Shown piece by piece: positions 25,158 through 33,765 of a stretch of DNA of 64,000 nt. The notes beneath the pieces were generated by a model that searched no databases, was not told where the DNA came from, and saw nothing but the letters and a program-made list of their open reading frames with translations. The stretch is from Streptomyces sp. ITFR-16 (lineage in GTDB: Bacteria > Actinomycetota > Actinomycetes > Streptomycetales > Streptomycetaceae), in the NCBI RefSeq assembly GCF_031844705.1, contig NZ_CP134609.1, forward strand, positions 5,270,001-5,334,000, written 5' to 3'. Made by a program: the position numbers and the translations under genes. The first letter of the stretch is position 1. Every line of letters begins with the position of its first letter.

Positions 25158-26831
25158 TCAGCTCAGCCAGGGCAGCATGGGGTTGACCCAGCCGGAGGCG
25201 AGCAGTGCGGTGAGCAGGAGCGTGGCCGTCACGGCCAGCGTTTCGGGCCAGCGCCTGGGCAGGACGGAGGGGCCGTTGCCGCGCCGGACACGGCCGGGGC
25301 GCGGTGCGGCGGCGGGGCGCAGCTCGGTCAGCAGGTCCCTGATCAGGGGAACGTTGATCTGGAGCTGGACCAGGAGGTAGAGGCCGAGGCCCCAGTTGGG
25401 CTCCCAGCCGTTGCGGGTCACGGCCAGGGCGAGTCCGCCCGCCGCCGCCCCGGTGGAGCAGCAGAGCCAGCCGAGCGAGACGAGGACCACCCGGCGGGCC
25501 ATCGTGCCCGGCTTCCCGCCGCCCGCCCCGGTGGGCACCCAGGCCGCGCTGCGGCCGCGCAGGGTGTGCAGGAAGGCGGCCCCGGCGGCCACGCTCGTCA
25601 GGACGTTGGCCCGGATCACCTCGACGCGCCAGCGGGTCCGGCTGATCCTCGGCAGCAGGACGTGCCAGAGCCACAGCGGCGCGAGCAGCGGCAGCACGTG
25701 CCAGGGCCGGATGTGGTCCGGGTACCAGAACATCATCACCAGCGGCGGCAGCGGCGCCGCGAAGGTGTTCACCACCGTGGTGAGGTAGCCGACGATGCCC
25801 TCGTAGAAGCAGAGCCGCATCCGCCAGGGGGCGCCCATCCGCCTGAGGACCGGGGTGCCCAGCAGATGCAGGTTCCCCATCGCCCAGCGGTACTGCTGGT
25901 TGACGAAGGAGGCGAGGTTGTCCGGCGAGGTGCCCTTGGCCACCAGCACCGGCACGTACAGCGTCCTGAACCCCTGTTCGTGCAGGGCGAGTCCGGTGTA
26001 CAGGTCCTCGCTGTGGTCGAGCCGGGCGAAGCCGCCGGCCAGGTCGATGGCGCTGCGCCGGTAGACCGCGTTGCTGCCGCAGCAGATGGCCGCGTCGCTG
26101 GCGTCCCGGGACGGCTGGATCCAGCGGAAGAACCACTCCTGGGCCGAGCCTGCGGCCCGCTGGATCCACCCCATGGTCTCGTCGGTGTCGAAGCACTGCG
26201 GGCTCTGCACGATGCCGACGCCGGGGTCGGCCAGATACGGCACGAGATGGCGCAGGAAGTCGGGCCGGGGCGCGAAGTCGGCGTCCAGGATGGCGATGTA
26301 CTCCGCCCGGCTCAGGGTGAGCGCGTGATTGAGGTTGCCCGCCTTCTTGAGGCGGCCCCGGTCGGGGCGGACGACGTAGCGGAAGCCGTACGAGCGGGCC
26401 AGCGCGGCGACCCGGGCGCTGTCGGCGTCGTCCAGCACCCAGACGGTCAGCGCGCCGGGCCAGTCGACGGCCGCGACGGCCCGGTAGGCGTTGTCCAGGA
26501 CCGCGAGCGGTTCCCCGCAGGTCGGCAAGTAGAGATCGACCGAAGGGAGTTCGGCCGGCTCCCAGGCGTGGACGAGCACTTCGTGCGAGCGCCGGGTCAG
26601 CCGGCGGGCGCGCAGGCTGTTGACCGACGAGAGCGCGAGGGCCACGACGTTGAGCGAGAGCACCGCGAGAAAGGCCCACAGGGCCGGGGTGCGCAGGGCG
26701 AAGGTGAACATCGTCGCCGCCGTGAGCACGAAGGCGAGGGAGGAGCTGATCAGTACCCAGCGGCGCTGCGGCCCGAAGTACCAGTAGAGCTCCTGGTCGG
26801 ACGGAGGTTGCGGAAGATGACGCACGGTCAC
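25158..26831 (-). CDS. Membrane glycosyltransferase family 2 (cellulose-synthase-like)
   Basis: Processive polysaccharide synthase of 557 aa. Two N-terminal helices (about 26-72), the cytoplasmic GT-A domain (about 95-330), then about five more helices. Catalytic signatures are all present: DDAD (134-137), DAD (183-185), SED (274-276, in the place of TED) and QQYRW (312-316). No PilZ domain is visible, so c-di-GMP control is not evident. GTG 26831 was chosen because a GGGGGG stretch lies just upstream; an in-frame GTG at 26843 would add four residues. It is followed 14 bp on by the acyltransferase-SGNH-GH16 gene. Product likely a beta-linked glucan or other homopolymer; sugar unknown. Confidence 0.9.
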   Translation of the reverse strand: MTVRHLPQPPSDQELYWYFGPQRRWVLISSSLAFVLTAATMFTFALRTPALWAFLAVLSLNVVALALSSVNSLRARRLTRRSHEVLVHAWEPAELPSVDLYLPTCGEPLAVLDNAYRAVAAVDWPGALTVWVLDDADSARVAALARSYGFRYVVRPDRGRLKKAGNLNHALTLSRAEYIAILDADFAPRPDFLRHLVPYLADPGVGIVQSPQCFDTDETMGWIQRAAGSAQEWFFRWIQPSRDASDAAICCGSNAVYRRSAIDLAGGFARLDHSEDLYTGLALHEQGFRTLYVPVLVAKGTSPDNLASFVNQQYRWAMGNLHLLGTPVLRRMGAPWRMRLCFYEGIVGYLTTVVNTFAAPLPPLVMMFWYPDHIRPWHVLPLLAPLWLWHVLLPRISRTRWRVEVIRANVLTSVAAGAAFLHTLRGRSAAWVPTGAGGGKPGTMARRVVLVSLGWLCCSTGAAAGGLALAVTRNGWEPNWGLGLYLLVQLQINVPLIRDLLTELRPAAAPRPGRVRRGNGPSVLPRRWPETLAVTATLLLTALLASGWVNPMLPWLS

Positions 26832-27076
26832 AGAGCCCCCCACGGCTGTGCATGTCCCGGTATCGGGTGACCCACCCTAGTGCCAAAGGTATAGACCACT
26901 TGTTGCGGCTCGGTGAATGAGACGCGGGTTGGCGCAAAGTCAGTGGTCTGGACCTATTTCATGCACCCGGCCGGGTGGAGCGGGAAGTTCCAGGTCACAG
27001 CGGGGTGAACGGTCTCCCAATATCCGGAGAGTCGTTCGACCGGCACGCCGCGCACACCGGACGGCACAATGGGTTC

Positions 27077-27856
27077 ATGCCGATACCCAGCCGCGCCGCC
27101 CTCGTCGAACACCTCGTCCGTACGCGCATCGCGGGAGACGTCGCCACACCGCGCGACAACAACCTCTCCCACTACCGCAAGCTCGCCAACGGCGACCGCC
27201 ACTACTGGCTGGGACTGGAGCTCGGCGACCGGTGGCGCGACGAGCAGGACGTCCTGGCCGTGATGGCCGAGCGGTGCGGTGTGAGCGACGACCCGGAGCA
27301 CCGGTTCGGCCAGGACACCATCGACCCCGAGCTCACCGTCGACGCCCTGGAGCGCGCCGCGGCCCGGCTGCGCAAGGCCGCCGACGGCTCCGAGCGGGTC
27401 CTGTTCGCCACCGGCCACCCGGGCGGGCTGCTGGACGTGCACCGGCAGACGGCGGCGGCGCTGCGGGCGGCCGGCTGCGAGATCGTACGGATCCCGTCCG
27501 GGCTGATGGCGGACGAGGGCATGGTCTTCCAGTTCGCGGACGTCGCCGTGCAGGAGCGCGGGGCCACCCTCTGGCACACCCACTCCCCGGCCCCGATGGC
27601 GGCGATCCTGGACGGCCTGGAGCGGGAGGGGCGCCCGCAGCCCGACCTCGTCGTCGCGGACCACGGCTGGGCGGGCTGCGCGGCACAGCGCGGTCTGGAC
27701 GCGATCGGTTACGCGGACTGCAACGACCCGGCCCTGTTCCTGGGCGAGTCCGAGGGCACCCTCCAGGTCGCCGTGCCGCTGGATGACCATGTGCTGGACC
27801 CGCGCTTCTACGACCCGATGACCGACTACCTGCTGGACGCCGCCGGACTGCTCTGA
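27077..27856 (+). CDS. Predicted phosphatase-family protein
   Basis: A 259-aa cytoplasmic protein of a family annotated in actinomycetes simply as 'phosphatase'; I know no experimentally proven substrate. Visible conserved segments are VLFATGHPGGLLDVH (about residue 113), TLWHTHSPAPMAAIL and DLVVADHGWAGCAAQRGLD, rich in His and Asp that could bind metal or phosphate. ATG 27077 was taken because the sequence conserved in this family begins at MPIPSRAALVEHL; the frame is open further upstream without a better ribosome site. It is divergent from the GT2 gene by 245 bp and converges with a CDF transporter gene. Confidence 0.65.
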   Translation: MPIPSRAALVEHLVRTRIAGDVATPRDNNLSHYRKLANGDRHYWLGLELGDRWRDEQDVLAVMAERCGVSDDPEHRFGQDTIDPELTVDALERAAARLRKAADGSERVLFATGHPGGLLDVHRQTAAALRAAGCEIVRIPSGLMADEGMVFQFADVAVQERGATLWHTHSPAPMAAILDGLEREGRPQPDLVVADHGWAGCAAQRGLDAIGYADCNDPALFLGESEGTLQVAVPLDDHVLDPRFYDPMTDYLLDAAGLL

Positions 27857-27882
27857 CCCGGCGGCCCCGGCCCCGGCACGGC

Positions 27883-28926
27883 CTAGGGCAGGTCGTCCAG
27901 CCGGTCGGTGAACAGACCGCCGCCGTCCCCCTCGCCCTCCCCGTCACCGGGCCCGACCACCGGCTCCACACCGGCGGCCCGGGCCCGGCGCCGCTGCGCC
28001 ACCCCCGGAGTCGGGTCCAGATACACCCGCCGGATCGAGGGATACCGCTCCCGCAGCTGCTGCTCCGCCTCCTCGCAGGCCCACTCCACCTGCTCGGCAC
28101 TGGCCACGTCCCGGAAGTCGACCTTCGCGGCGATCATGATCTCGGCCGGCCCCTGGATGAGCGTCGTCAGCTCCAGCACATCGATGATGTGCGGCACCGA
28201 GAGCAGCTCCTCGCGCACCCCGGTCCGCATCGACGCCGGCACCGGACGGCCGATCAGCAGCTGTGCGTTGGAGCGGCCGAGCACCCAGGCCACGTACACG
28301 AGCAGCAGGCCGATCAGGACCGAGGCGATCCCGTCCCAGATCCCGGACCCCGACAGCTGGCCGCCGAGCAGTCCGCCCGCGGCCAGCAGCAGACCCACCA
28401 GCGCCGCCGAGTCCTCCATCACCACGGCCTTGACCGCGGTGTCCGGGGTGCGCCGGAAGTAGTGCGTGGCGGGGGTGTCCAGCCGGCCCGCCTCCCGGCG
28501 CACCTGCCGGAGCCCGGTGCGCAGCGAGAAGCCCTCCAGCACGAAGGCGACGACGAGCACCAGGTACGAGACGAGCGGGTTGCCCAGCTCCTCGCCGTGC
28601 GTCAGCGTGTGGATGCCGTCGTAGACGGAGAACACCGCGCCGCCGACGAACGTGGCGACGGAGGCGAGCATCGCCCAGATGTACCGCTCGGGGCCGTAGC
28701 CCAGCGGGTGGTCCTCGTCGGCGGGCTTCTCGCTGCGCTTGAGCGCGGTGAGCAGCAGGACCTCGGTGACGGTGTCGGCGACCGAGTGGGCCGCCTCGGA
28801 GAGCATCGCGCTCGATCCGCTGATCAGCCCGGCGACGGCCTTCGCGACGGCGATGCCGAGGTTGGCGGCGGCCGCGACGATGACGGTGAACGTGGACTCC
28901 CCGCCGGCGGATTTCTCGTCACTCAT
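27883..28926 (-). CDS. CDF-family cation efflux transporter
   Basis: Cation diffusion facilitator of 347 aa, moving Zn, Co, Fe or Mn out of the cell against protons. Residues about 10-215 hold six membrane helices; metal-site residues occur in SEAAHSVADTVTE and in DHPLGYGPERYIW. A cytoplasmic ferredoxin-like domain with a His-poor C-terminal tail follows (VPHIIDVLELTTLIQGPAEIMIAAKVDF). The acidic, glycine-rich tail (GDGEGEGDGG) is unusual. It is 59 bp downstream of the thioesterase gene on the same strand, but has no evident functional link with it. Family assignment secure, metal unknown. Confidence 0.88.
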   Translation of the reverse strand: MSDEKSAGGESTFTVIVAAAANLGIAVAKAVAGLISGSSAMLSEAAHSVADTVTEVLLLTALKRSEKPADEDHPLGYGPERYIWAMLASVATFVGGAVFSVYDGIHTLTHGEELGNPLVSYLVLVVAFVLEGFSLRTGLRQVRREAGRLDTPATHYFRRTPDTAVKAVVMEDSAALVGLLLAAGGLLGGQLSGSGIWDGIASVLIGLLLVYVAWVLGRSNAQLLIGRPVPASMRTGVREELLSVPHIIDVLELTTLIQGPAEIMIAAKVDFRDVASAEQVEWACEEAEQQLRERYPSIRRVYLDPTPGVAQRRRARAAGVEPVVGPGDGEGEGDGGGLFTDRLDDLP

Positions 28927-28985
28927 GCAGGGGAGTATGTCCGCAGCCGGTCCGGGTATGTCCGATGCGCGGCCGTCCGGCCCGT

Positions 28986-29864
28986 TCAGCCCACCCGGGG
29001 GACCCGGACCACGCCCTCCTGGATGACGGTGATCGCCAGCCGGCCGTCCTGGGTGTGGATACGGGCCTGGCCGAGGCCGCGCCCGCCGGACGCGGACGGC
29101 GACTCCTGGTCGTACAGCAGCCATTCGTCGGCCCGGAACGGCCGGTGGAACCACATCGCGTGGTCCAGGCTCGCCCCCACCACGTCACCGACCGCCCAGC
29201 CGCCGCGCCCGTGGGCGAGGAGCACCGAGTCGAGCAGCGTCATGTCGGAGACGTACGTGGCCATGCAGACGTGCAGCAGGGGGTCGTCCGCCAGTTTGCC
29301 GTTGGTACGGAACCACACCTGGGAGCGCGGTTCGCGCGGTTCCCCGACGGTGCCGAACGGCGGCGCGTCCACGTACCGCAGGTCGACCGCGGCCCGCGCC
29401 TCGATCAGCCGGTCCACCACACCCGGGTCGCTGAAGCGGTCCGCGTACCGGGGAAGCATCTCGGCGGCCGTGGGCAGCGTCTCCGGGTCGGGCGCGGCCG
29501 GCATGTCCGCCTGGTGCTCCAGCCCTTCCTCGTACGTCTGGAAGGACGCCGAGAGGTGGAAGATCGGCTGCCCGTGCTGGACGGCGACCACGCGCCGGGT
29601 GGTGAAGGAGCGGCCGTCGCGGATGCGGTCGACGGTGTAGACGATCGGCGCGCCGGGGTCGCCCATCCGCAGGAAGTACGAATGCAGCGAATGGGCGGAC
29701 CGGTCCGCGGGGACGGTGCGGCCCGCGGCGACGAGCGCCTGGGCCGCGACCTGTCCGCCGAAGACCCGGGGGACGACCGCGGAGCGGCTGGTCCCCCGGA
29801 AGATGTCCCGCTCGATCTGCTCCAGGTCGAGCAGATCGAGCAGGGAGTCGAGTGCTGCGCTCAT
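28986..29864 (-). CDS. Acyl-CoA thioesterase II (TesB-like)
   Basis: Double hot-dog thioesterase of 292 aa, hydrolysing medium/long-chain acyl-CoA to fatty acid and CoA. The N-terminal hot-dog contains RVFGGQVAAQALVAAGRTV and VHSLHSYFLR-like SAHSLHSYFLRMGDP; the C-terminal hot-dog contains the DQ/T-type catalytic region around LLDSVLLAHGRG and ASLDHAMWFHRPF. It lies 18 bp after an acyl-CoA dehydrogenase gene, consistent with a small fatty-acid-oxidation operon. Confidence 0.92.
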   Translation of the reverse strand: MSAALDSLLDLLDLEQIERDIFRGTSRSAVVPRVFGGQVAAQALVAAGRTVPADRSAHSLHSYFLRMGDPGAPIVYTVDRIRDGRSFTTRRVVAVQHGQPIFHLSASFQTYEEGLEHQADMPAAPDPETLPTAAEMLPRYADRFSDPGVVDRLIEARAAVDLRYVDAPPFGTVGEPREPRSQVWFRTNGKLADDPLLHVCMATYVSDMTLLDSVLLAHGRGGWAVGDVVGASLDHAMWFHRPFRADEWLLYDQESPSASGGRGLGQARIHTQDGRLAITVIQEGVVRVPRVG

Positions 29865-29882
29865 GGAAGGAACGTAGCCGCT

Positions 29883-31040
29883 CTACAGACCCATGGACTT
29901 GGCGATGATCGACTTCATGACCTCGCTGGTGCCGCCGTAGATGCGGTTGACGCGGTTGTCCGCGTACAGGCGGGCGATCGGGTACTCGTTCATGAAGCCG
30001 TAGCCGCCGTGCAGCTGGAGGCAGCGGTCGATCACCCGGTGCGCGACCTCGGTGCAGAACAGCTTGGCGGAGGCGGCCTCGGCGGCGGTCAGCTCACCGG
30101 CGTCCAGCGCCTCCAGTGCGCGGTCGGCGACGGCCTGGGCCGCGTCCACCTCGGCCTGGCAGGCGGCCAGCTCGAACTTGGTGTTCTGGAACGAGGCGAC
30201 GGTCTTGCCGAAGACCGTGCGCTCCTGCACGTACTCCTTGGCGAACCGCACGGCGGCTGCGGCCTGGGCGTACGCGCCGAAGGCGATGCCCCAGCGCTCG
30301 GAGGCGAGGTTGGTGCCGAGGTAGCCGAAGCCCTTGTTCTCCTCGCCGAGGAGGTCCTCCGCCGGGACCTTGACGTCGACGAACGCCAGCTCGGCGGTGT
30401 CGGAGACCTTCAGGCCCAGCTTGTCGAGCTTGCGGCCGACCGAGTAGCCCTCGGACTTGGTGTCGACGGCGAAGAGCGAGATGCCGAAGCGTCGGTCGTC
30501 CTCGCGCGGGGCGGAGGTACGGGCGCAGACGATCACGCGGTCCGCGTGCACACCGCCGGTGATGAAGGTCTTGGCGCCGTTGAGGACGTAGTGCGTGCCG
30601 TCCTCGGAGAGCTTGGCGGTGGTCTTCATGCCCGCGACGTCGGAGCCGGTGCCCGGCTCGGTCATCGCGAGGGCCCACATCTCCTCGCCGGTGGTGAACT
30701 TCGGCAGCCAGCGCTTCTTCTGCTCGTCGGTGGCGAGCATCTTGATGTACGGCAGGCCGAGCAGGGTGTGCACGCCGGAGCCGCCGAAGGAGACGCCCGC
30801 GCGGGCGGTCTCCTCGTAGATGACGGCTTCGTACTTGTGCGAGTCGATACCCGCGCCGTCGTACTCCTCGTCGACGTTGATCCCGAAGACGCCCAGCTCA
30901 CCGAGCTTGAGGTAGAAGTCGCGCGGCGCCTGGCCGGCGGCGAACCACTCGTCGTAGACCGGCACGACCTCGGCCGCGATGAAGGCGCGGATGGTCTCCC
31001 GGAACGCCTCGTGGTCCTCGTTGAATACCGTACGGCGCAC
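29883..31040 (-). CDS. Acyl-CoA dehydrogenase (long/medium chain type)
   Basis: FAD-dependent acyl-CoA dehydrogenase of 385 aa, oxidising acyl-CoA at C2-C3. Visible motifs are MTEPGTGSDVAGMKT, HYVLNGAKTFITGG, RTVFGKTVASFQNTKF and the C-terminal QLHGGYGFMNEYPIARLYAD with YGGTSEVMKSII. It is distinct from the leucine-operon enzyme at 15621. GTG 31040 begins MRRTVFNEDHEAFRETI. A palindrome of the type seen before Streptomyces beta-oxidation genes (31075-31092) is just upstream; the TesB thioesterase gene follows after 18 bp. Confidence 0.93.
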   Translation of the reverse strand: MRRTVFNEDHEAFRETIRAFIAAEVVPVYDEWFAAGQAPRDFYLKLGELGVFGINVDEEYDGAGIDSHKYEAVIYEETARAGVSFGGSGVHTLLGLPYIKMLATDEQKKRWLPKFTTGEEMWALAMTEPGTGSDVAGMKTTAKLSEDGTHYVLNGAKTFITGGVHADRVIVCARTSAPREDDRRFGISLFAVDTKSEGYSVGRKLDKLGLKVSDTAELAFVDVKVPAEDLLGEENKGFGYLGTNLASERWGIAFGAYAQAAAAVRFAKEYVQERTVFGKTVASFQNTKFELAACQAEVDAAQAVADRALEALDAGELTAAEAASAKLFCTEVAHRVIDRCLQLHGGYGFMNEYPIARLYADNRVNRIYGGTSEVMKSIIAKSMGL

Positions 31041-31074
31041 GGGGTGCCTCCCTGGTCGGCTTCGCTGGGCTCGG

Positions 31075-31092
31075 GCTAAGCGCTTGCTCAGC
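31075..31092. promoter_or_regulatory. Candidate operator in the acyl-CoA dehydrogenase promoter
   Basis: GCTAAGCGCTTGCTCAGC contains the perfect core AAGCGCTT, 35 bp before the acyl-CoA dehydrogenase start and after the pucR stop. Sites of this type precede many actinobacterial acyl-CoA metabolism genes and are thought to bind TetR regulators; no such regulator is adjacent here. Confidence 0.4.
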
Positions 31093-31104
31093 CTTGGTCA
31101 AAAG

Positions 31105-32646
31105 TTACCCGGCGGTCACCGGCGCTGTCCAGGGTGATGCTGAGCACGCCCGTGAGGGCCGCGCCGCGACCGGCCCGTCCCCCTGGCGCAGCGCCAGCCA
31201 CAACTCCGTACGCACGTCCATGTCGTCGAGGTCCACCCCCAGCAACGCCCCGCACCGCGCCACGCGCTGGCGGACGGTGTTGCGGTGGACGGCGAGGGCC
31301 ACCGCGGTGCGGTCCCAGCTGCCGTGCAGCGAGAGCCAGCAGCGCAGGGTCTCCGCGAGCGGGCCGGTGAGCGGGGCGAGGAGGGCGCGGGCGCGGTCGG
31401 CCGCCGGACCCGGCGGCAGCAGCGCGGCGAGACCGGTGACCGGCGCCTCCGTCCGCAGCGGTGCGCGGGTCGCCTCCGCGTGCCCCAGGGCGCGAGCCGC
31501 CCGGGTGTCCGCGTCGGCGAGGGCGCCGGCGGGGTGGGGCGCCGACGCGCCGAGCGTCCAGCCCGGCTGCGGGGCCGCCTGCCGGCCGCCGGGCAGCAGG
31601 ACCCTTACCGCGTCGCCGCCGCCCCGGCCCGGGTCGACCAGGGGCGAGCCCAGGGCCGCGCCGAGGGCCCCCGCCGTGAGCGGGTCGGGGTGGGAGCCGT
31701 CGTCCCGGCGGGCGTGCACCACGGTCCACGGGCCCTCGCCGAGCAGCGGGGCCACCTCCTCGGGGGCGGCGCCCAGCAGCATCCGTACGAGCGCCGCCGA
31801 GCGGCCGGCCGACCCCGCGCCCTGGTGCGGGGCGGCGAGGAGCGAGAGCAGGACCGAGGCGACACCCGCCACGGTGTGGTCGCCCGGCTCCCGCTGCCGG
31901 GTCGCCAGAGCCAGGACCGGCCCCTCGCCGCCGCCCAGCGGGTACGCGGAGAGACGGATCTCCCCGAGGGCGTCGGTGAGCGTGTCCGTCGCCGAGGCGG
32001 GCGAGCCCGGCCGCTGCGGCGCGACGACCCGGGCGAGGCGGCGCAGCGCCTCCGCCGTCCCCGGGGCCGGCGGCCGGCCCGCCGCGTGCGGCTCCTCGCC
32101 GTCCGCCGTGATCAGGGCCGCCCGGCCGCCGAGCTGCGCGGCCAGCTGGTGCAGCACCGCGGGCACCGGGTCCGGCCGGGCCGCCGCCGTCGCCAGGGCC
32201 TGCTGGGCCCGGGTCACCCGGCGCAGCTCCCGGTGGCGCGCCCCGGCCATCAGCGCCCAGACCGCCCGCGCGATCGCGGTGAACGGGGTCCCGGGCCCCA
32301 CCTCGACCAGTGGCATCCCGTGCCGCTCGCACGCCGCGACGAGCTCCGGCGGCACGCTCTCGTGCACCGGCCGCACCCCGAAACCGAGCGCGGCGGCCCC
32401 CGCCTCCACCAGCCGGGCGACATACCGGTCCGGGTCCGTGAGCAGCACCCCGGCCGTCAGCAGCAGCTCACCGCCGAGGAGGTAGGGGTACGGGTCGGCC
32501 ATCTCCGAGGCGTGCACCCACAGCAGCTCCGCCTCCCGGGGGCCTGCGATCAGGCGCAGCCCCAGCTCCTCCCGCGCCAGCAGCTCGCCCAGCGGCACGG
32601 GCGGGGCCGGAGGCGCTGCCGGGGGAGCGGCGGGAAGATCGCGCAT
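31105..32646 (-). CDS. PucR-family transcriptional regulator
   Basis: A 513-aa regulator. An N-terminal PucR domain (about 20-150, with LLWVHASEMADPYPYLLGGELLLTAG) is followed by a central GGDEF-like linker and a C-terminal PucR helix-turn-helix (LHGSWDRTAVALAVHRNTVRQRVARCGALLG). PucR proteins usually activate purine, amino-acid or polyamine catabolism. It is divergent from the agmatinase/ThDP operon across 150 bp, so that operon is the likely target; this is inferred from position only. Confidence 0.9.
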   Translation of the reverse strand: MRDLPAAPPAAPPAPPVPLGELLAREELGLRLIAGPREAELLWVHASEMADPYPYLLGGELLLTAGVLLTDPDRYVARLVEAGAAALGFGVRPVHESVPPELVAACERHGMPLVEVGPGTPFTAIARAVWALMAGARHRELRRVTRAQQALATAAARPDPVPAVLHQLAAQLGGRAALITADGEEPHAAGRPPAPGTAEALRRLARVVAPQRPGSPASATDTLTDALGEIRLSAYPLGGGEGPVLALATRQREPGDHTVAGVASVLLSLLAAPHQGAGSAGRSAALVRMLLGAAPEEVAPLLGEGPWTVVHARRDDGSHPDPLTAGALGAALGSPLVDPGRGGGDAVRVLLPGGRQAAPQPGWTLGASAPHPAGALADADTRAARALGHAEATRAPLRTEAPVTGLAALLPPGPAADRARALLAPLTGPLAETLRCWLSLHGSWDRTAVALAVHRNTVRQRVARCGALLGVDLDDMDVRTELWLALRQGDGPVAARPSRACSASPWTAPVTAG

Positions 32647-32796
32647 GGATGATTCATCCCTTCACGGCTGCCGGAGTGGATGAAACGTACACTTCAGCAC
32701 GGCCCCCGGGCCACCTAGCGTCTCTTCGCGGAACGCGCGAGAGACGAACGCGCGAGAACCGAACGTGCGACACCGAAGGAAAGGGCACCCCACCCC

Positions 32797-33765
32797 ATGA
32801 GCAGCAACGAAGCGCCGCGCGGCCCCGTCGACTCCTCCCGCGTCCCGCGGTACGCCGGGCCCGCGACGTTCGCCCGGCTGCCCCGCCTCGACGAGGTCGG
32901 CACGGCGGACGTCGCCGTCGTCGGGGTGCCCTTCGACAGCGGGGTCTCCTACCGGCCGGGCGCCCGGTTCGGCGGCAACGCGATCCGGGAGGCCTCGCGG
33001 CTGCTCCGCCCGTACAACCCGGCGCAGGATGCCTCGCCGTTCGCCCTCGCGCAGGTCGCCGACGCCGGGGACATCGCGGCCAACCCGTTCAACATCGACG
33101 AGGCCGTGGAGACCGTCGAGGCAGCCGCCGACGCGCTGCTGGACACCGGCGCCCGGCTGATGACCCTCGGCGGCGACCACACCATCGCGCTGCCCCTGCT
33201 GCGCTCGGTCGCCAAGAAGCACGGCCCGGTCGCGCTGCTCCACTTCGACGCCCACCTGGACACCTGGGACACCTACTTCGGGGCCGCGTACACCCACGGC
33301 ACCCCGTTCCGCCGGGCCGTCGAGGAGGGCATCCTCGACACCTCCGCGCTCTCCCACGTCGGCACCCGCGGCCCGCTGTACGGCAAGCAGGACCTCACCG
33401 ACGACGCCAAGATGGGCTTCGGGATCGTGACCTCCGCCGACGTCATGCGGCGCGGCGTCGACGAGATCACCGACCAGCTGCGCCTGCGCATCGGGAACCG
33501 CCCGCTCTACATCTCCATCGACATCGACGTGCTGGACCCGGCGCACGCGCCCGGCACCGGCACCCCCGAGGCCGGCGGGCTCACCTCCCGCGAGCTGCTG
33601 GAGATCGTGCGCGGGCTGTCCTCCTGCCACCTGGTCTCCGCCGACCTGGTCGAGGTCGCGCCCGCGTACGATCACGCCGAGATCACCTCGGTCGCGGCCT
33701 CGCACACCGCGTACGAGCTGACGACGATCATGACCCGCCAGATCGCGGAGGCCCGGCAGAAGTGA
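32797..33765 (+). CDS. speB: Agmatinase / ureohydrolase
   Basis: Binuclear manganese enzyme of 322 aa, splitting agmatine or a similar guanidino compound to urea and amine. Metal ligands lie in LGGDHTIALP, LLHFDAHLDTWD and SIDIDVLDPAHAPGTGTPEAGG, the three canonical ureohydrolase motifs. No signal peptide. ATG 32797 has AAGGAAAGG upstream. The stop overlaps the next gene's GTG (GTGA), coupling it to a ThDP enzyme, and a PucR regulator is divergent. Family certain; guanidinobutyrase or related specificity is equally possible. Confidence 0.9.
   Translation: MSSNEAPRGPVDSSRVPRYAGPATFARLPRLDEVGTADVAVVGVPFDSGVSYRPGARFGGNAIREASRLLRPYNPAQDASPFALAQVADAGDIAANPFNIDEAVETVEAAADALLDTGARLMTLGGDHTIALPLLRSVAKKHGPVALLHFDAHLDTWDTYFGAAYTHGTPFRRAVEEGILDTSALSHVGTRGPLYGKQDLTDDAKMGFGIVTSADVMRRGVDEITDQLRLRIGNRPLYISIDIDVLDPAHAPGTGTPEAGGLTSRELLEIVRGLSSCHLVSADLVEVAPAYDHAEITSVAASHTAYELTTIMTRQIAEARQK

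Noticed and set aside
22204..26937. A 1577-aa open frame on the minus strand covering both polysaccharide genes
   Set aside because: Only its last 979 residues match known domains; the upstream part is an out-of-frame shadow of the GT2 gene, which has its own start, stop and motifs.
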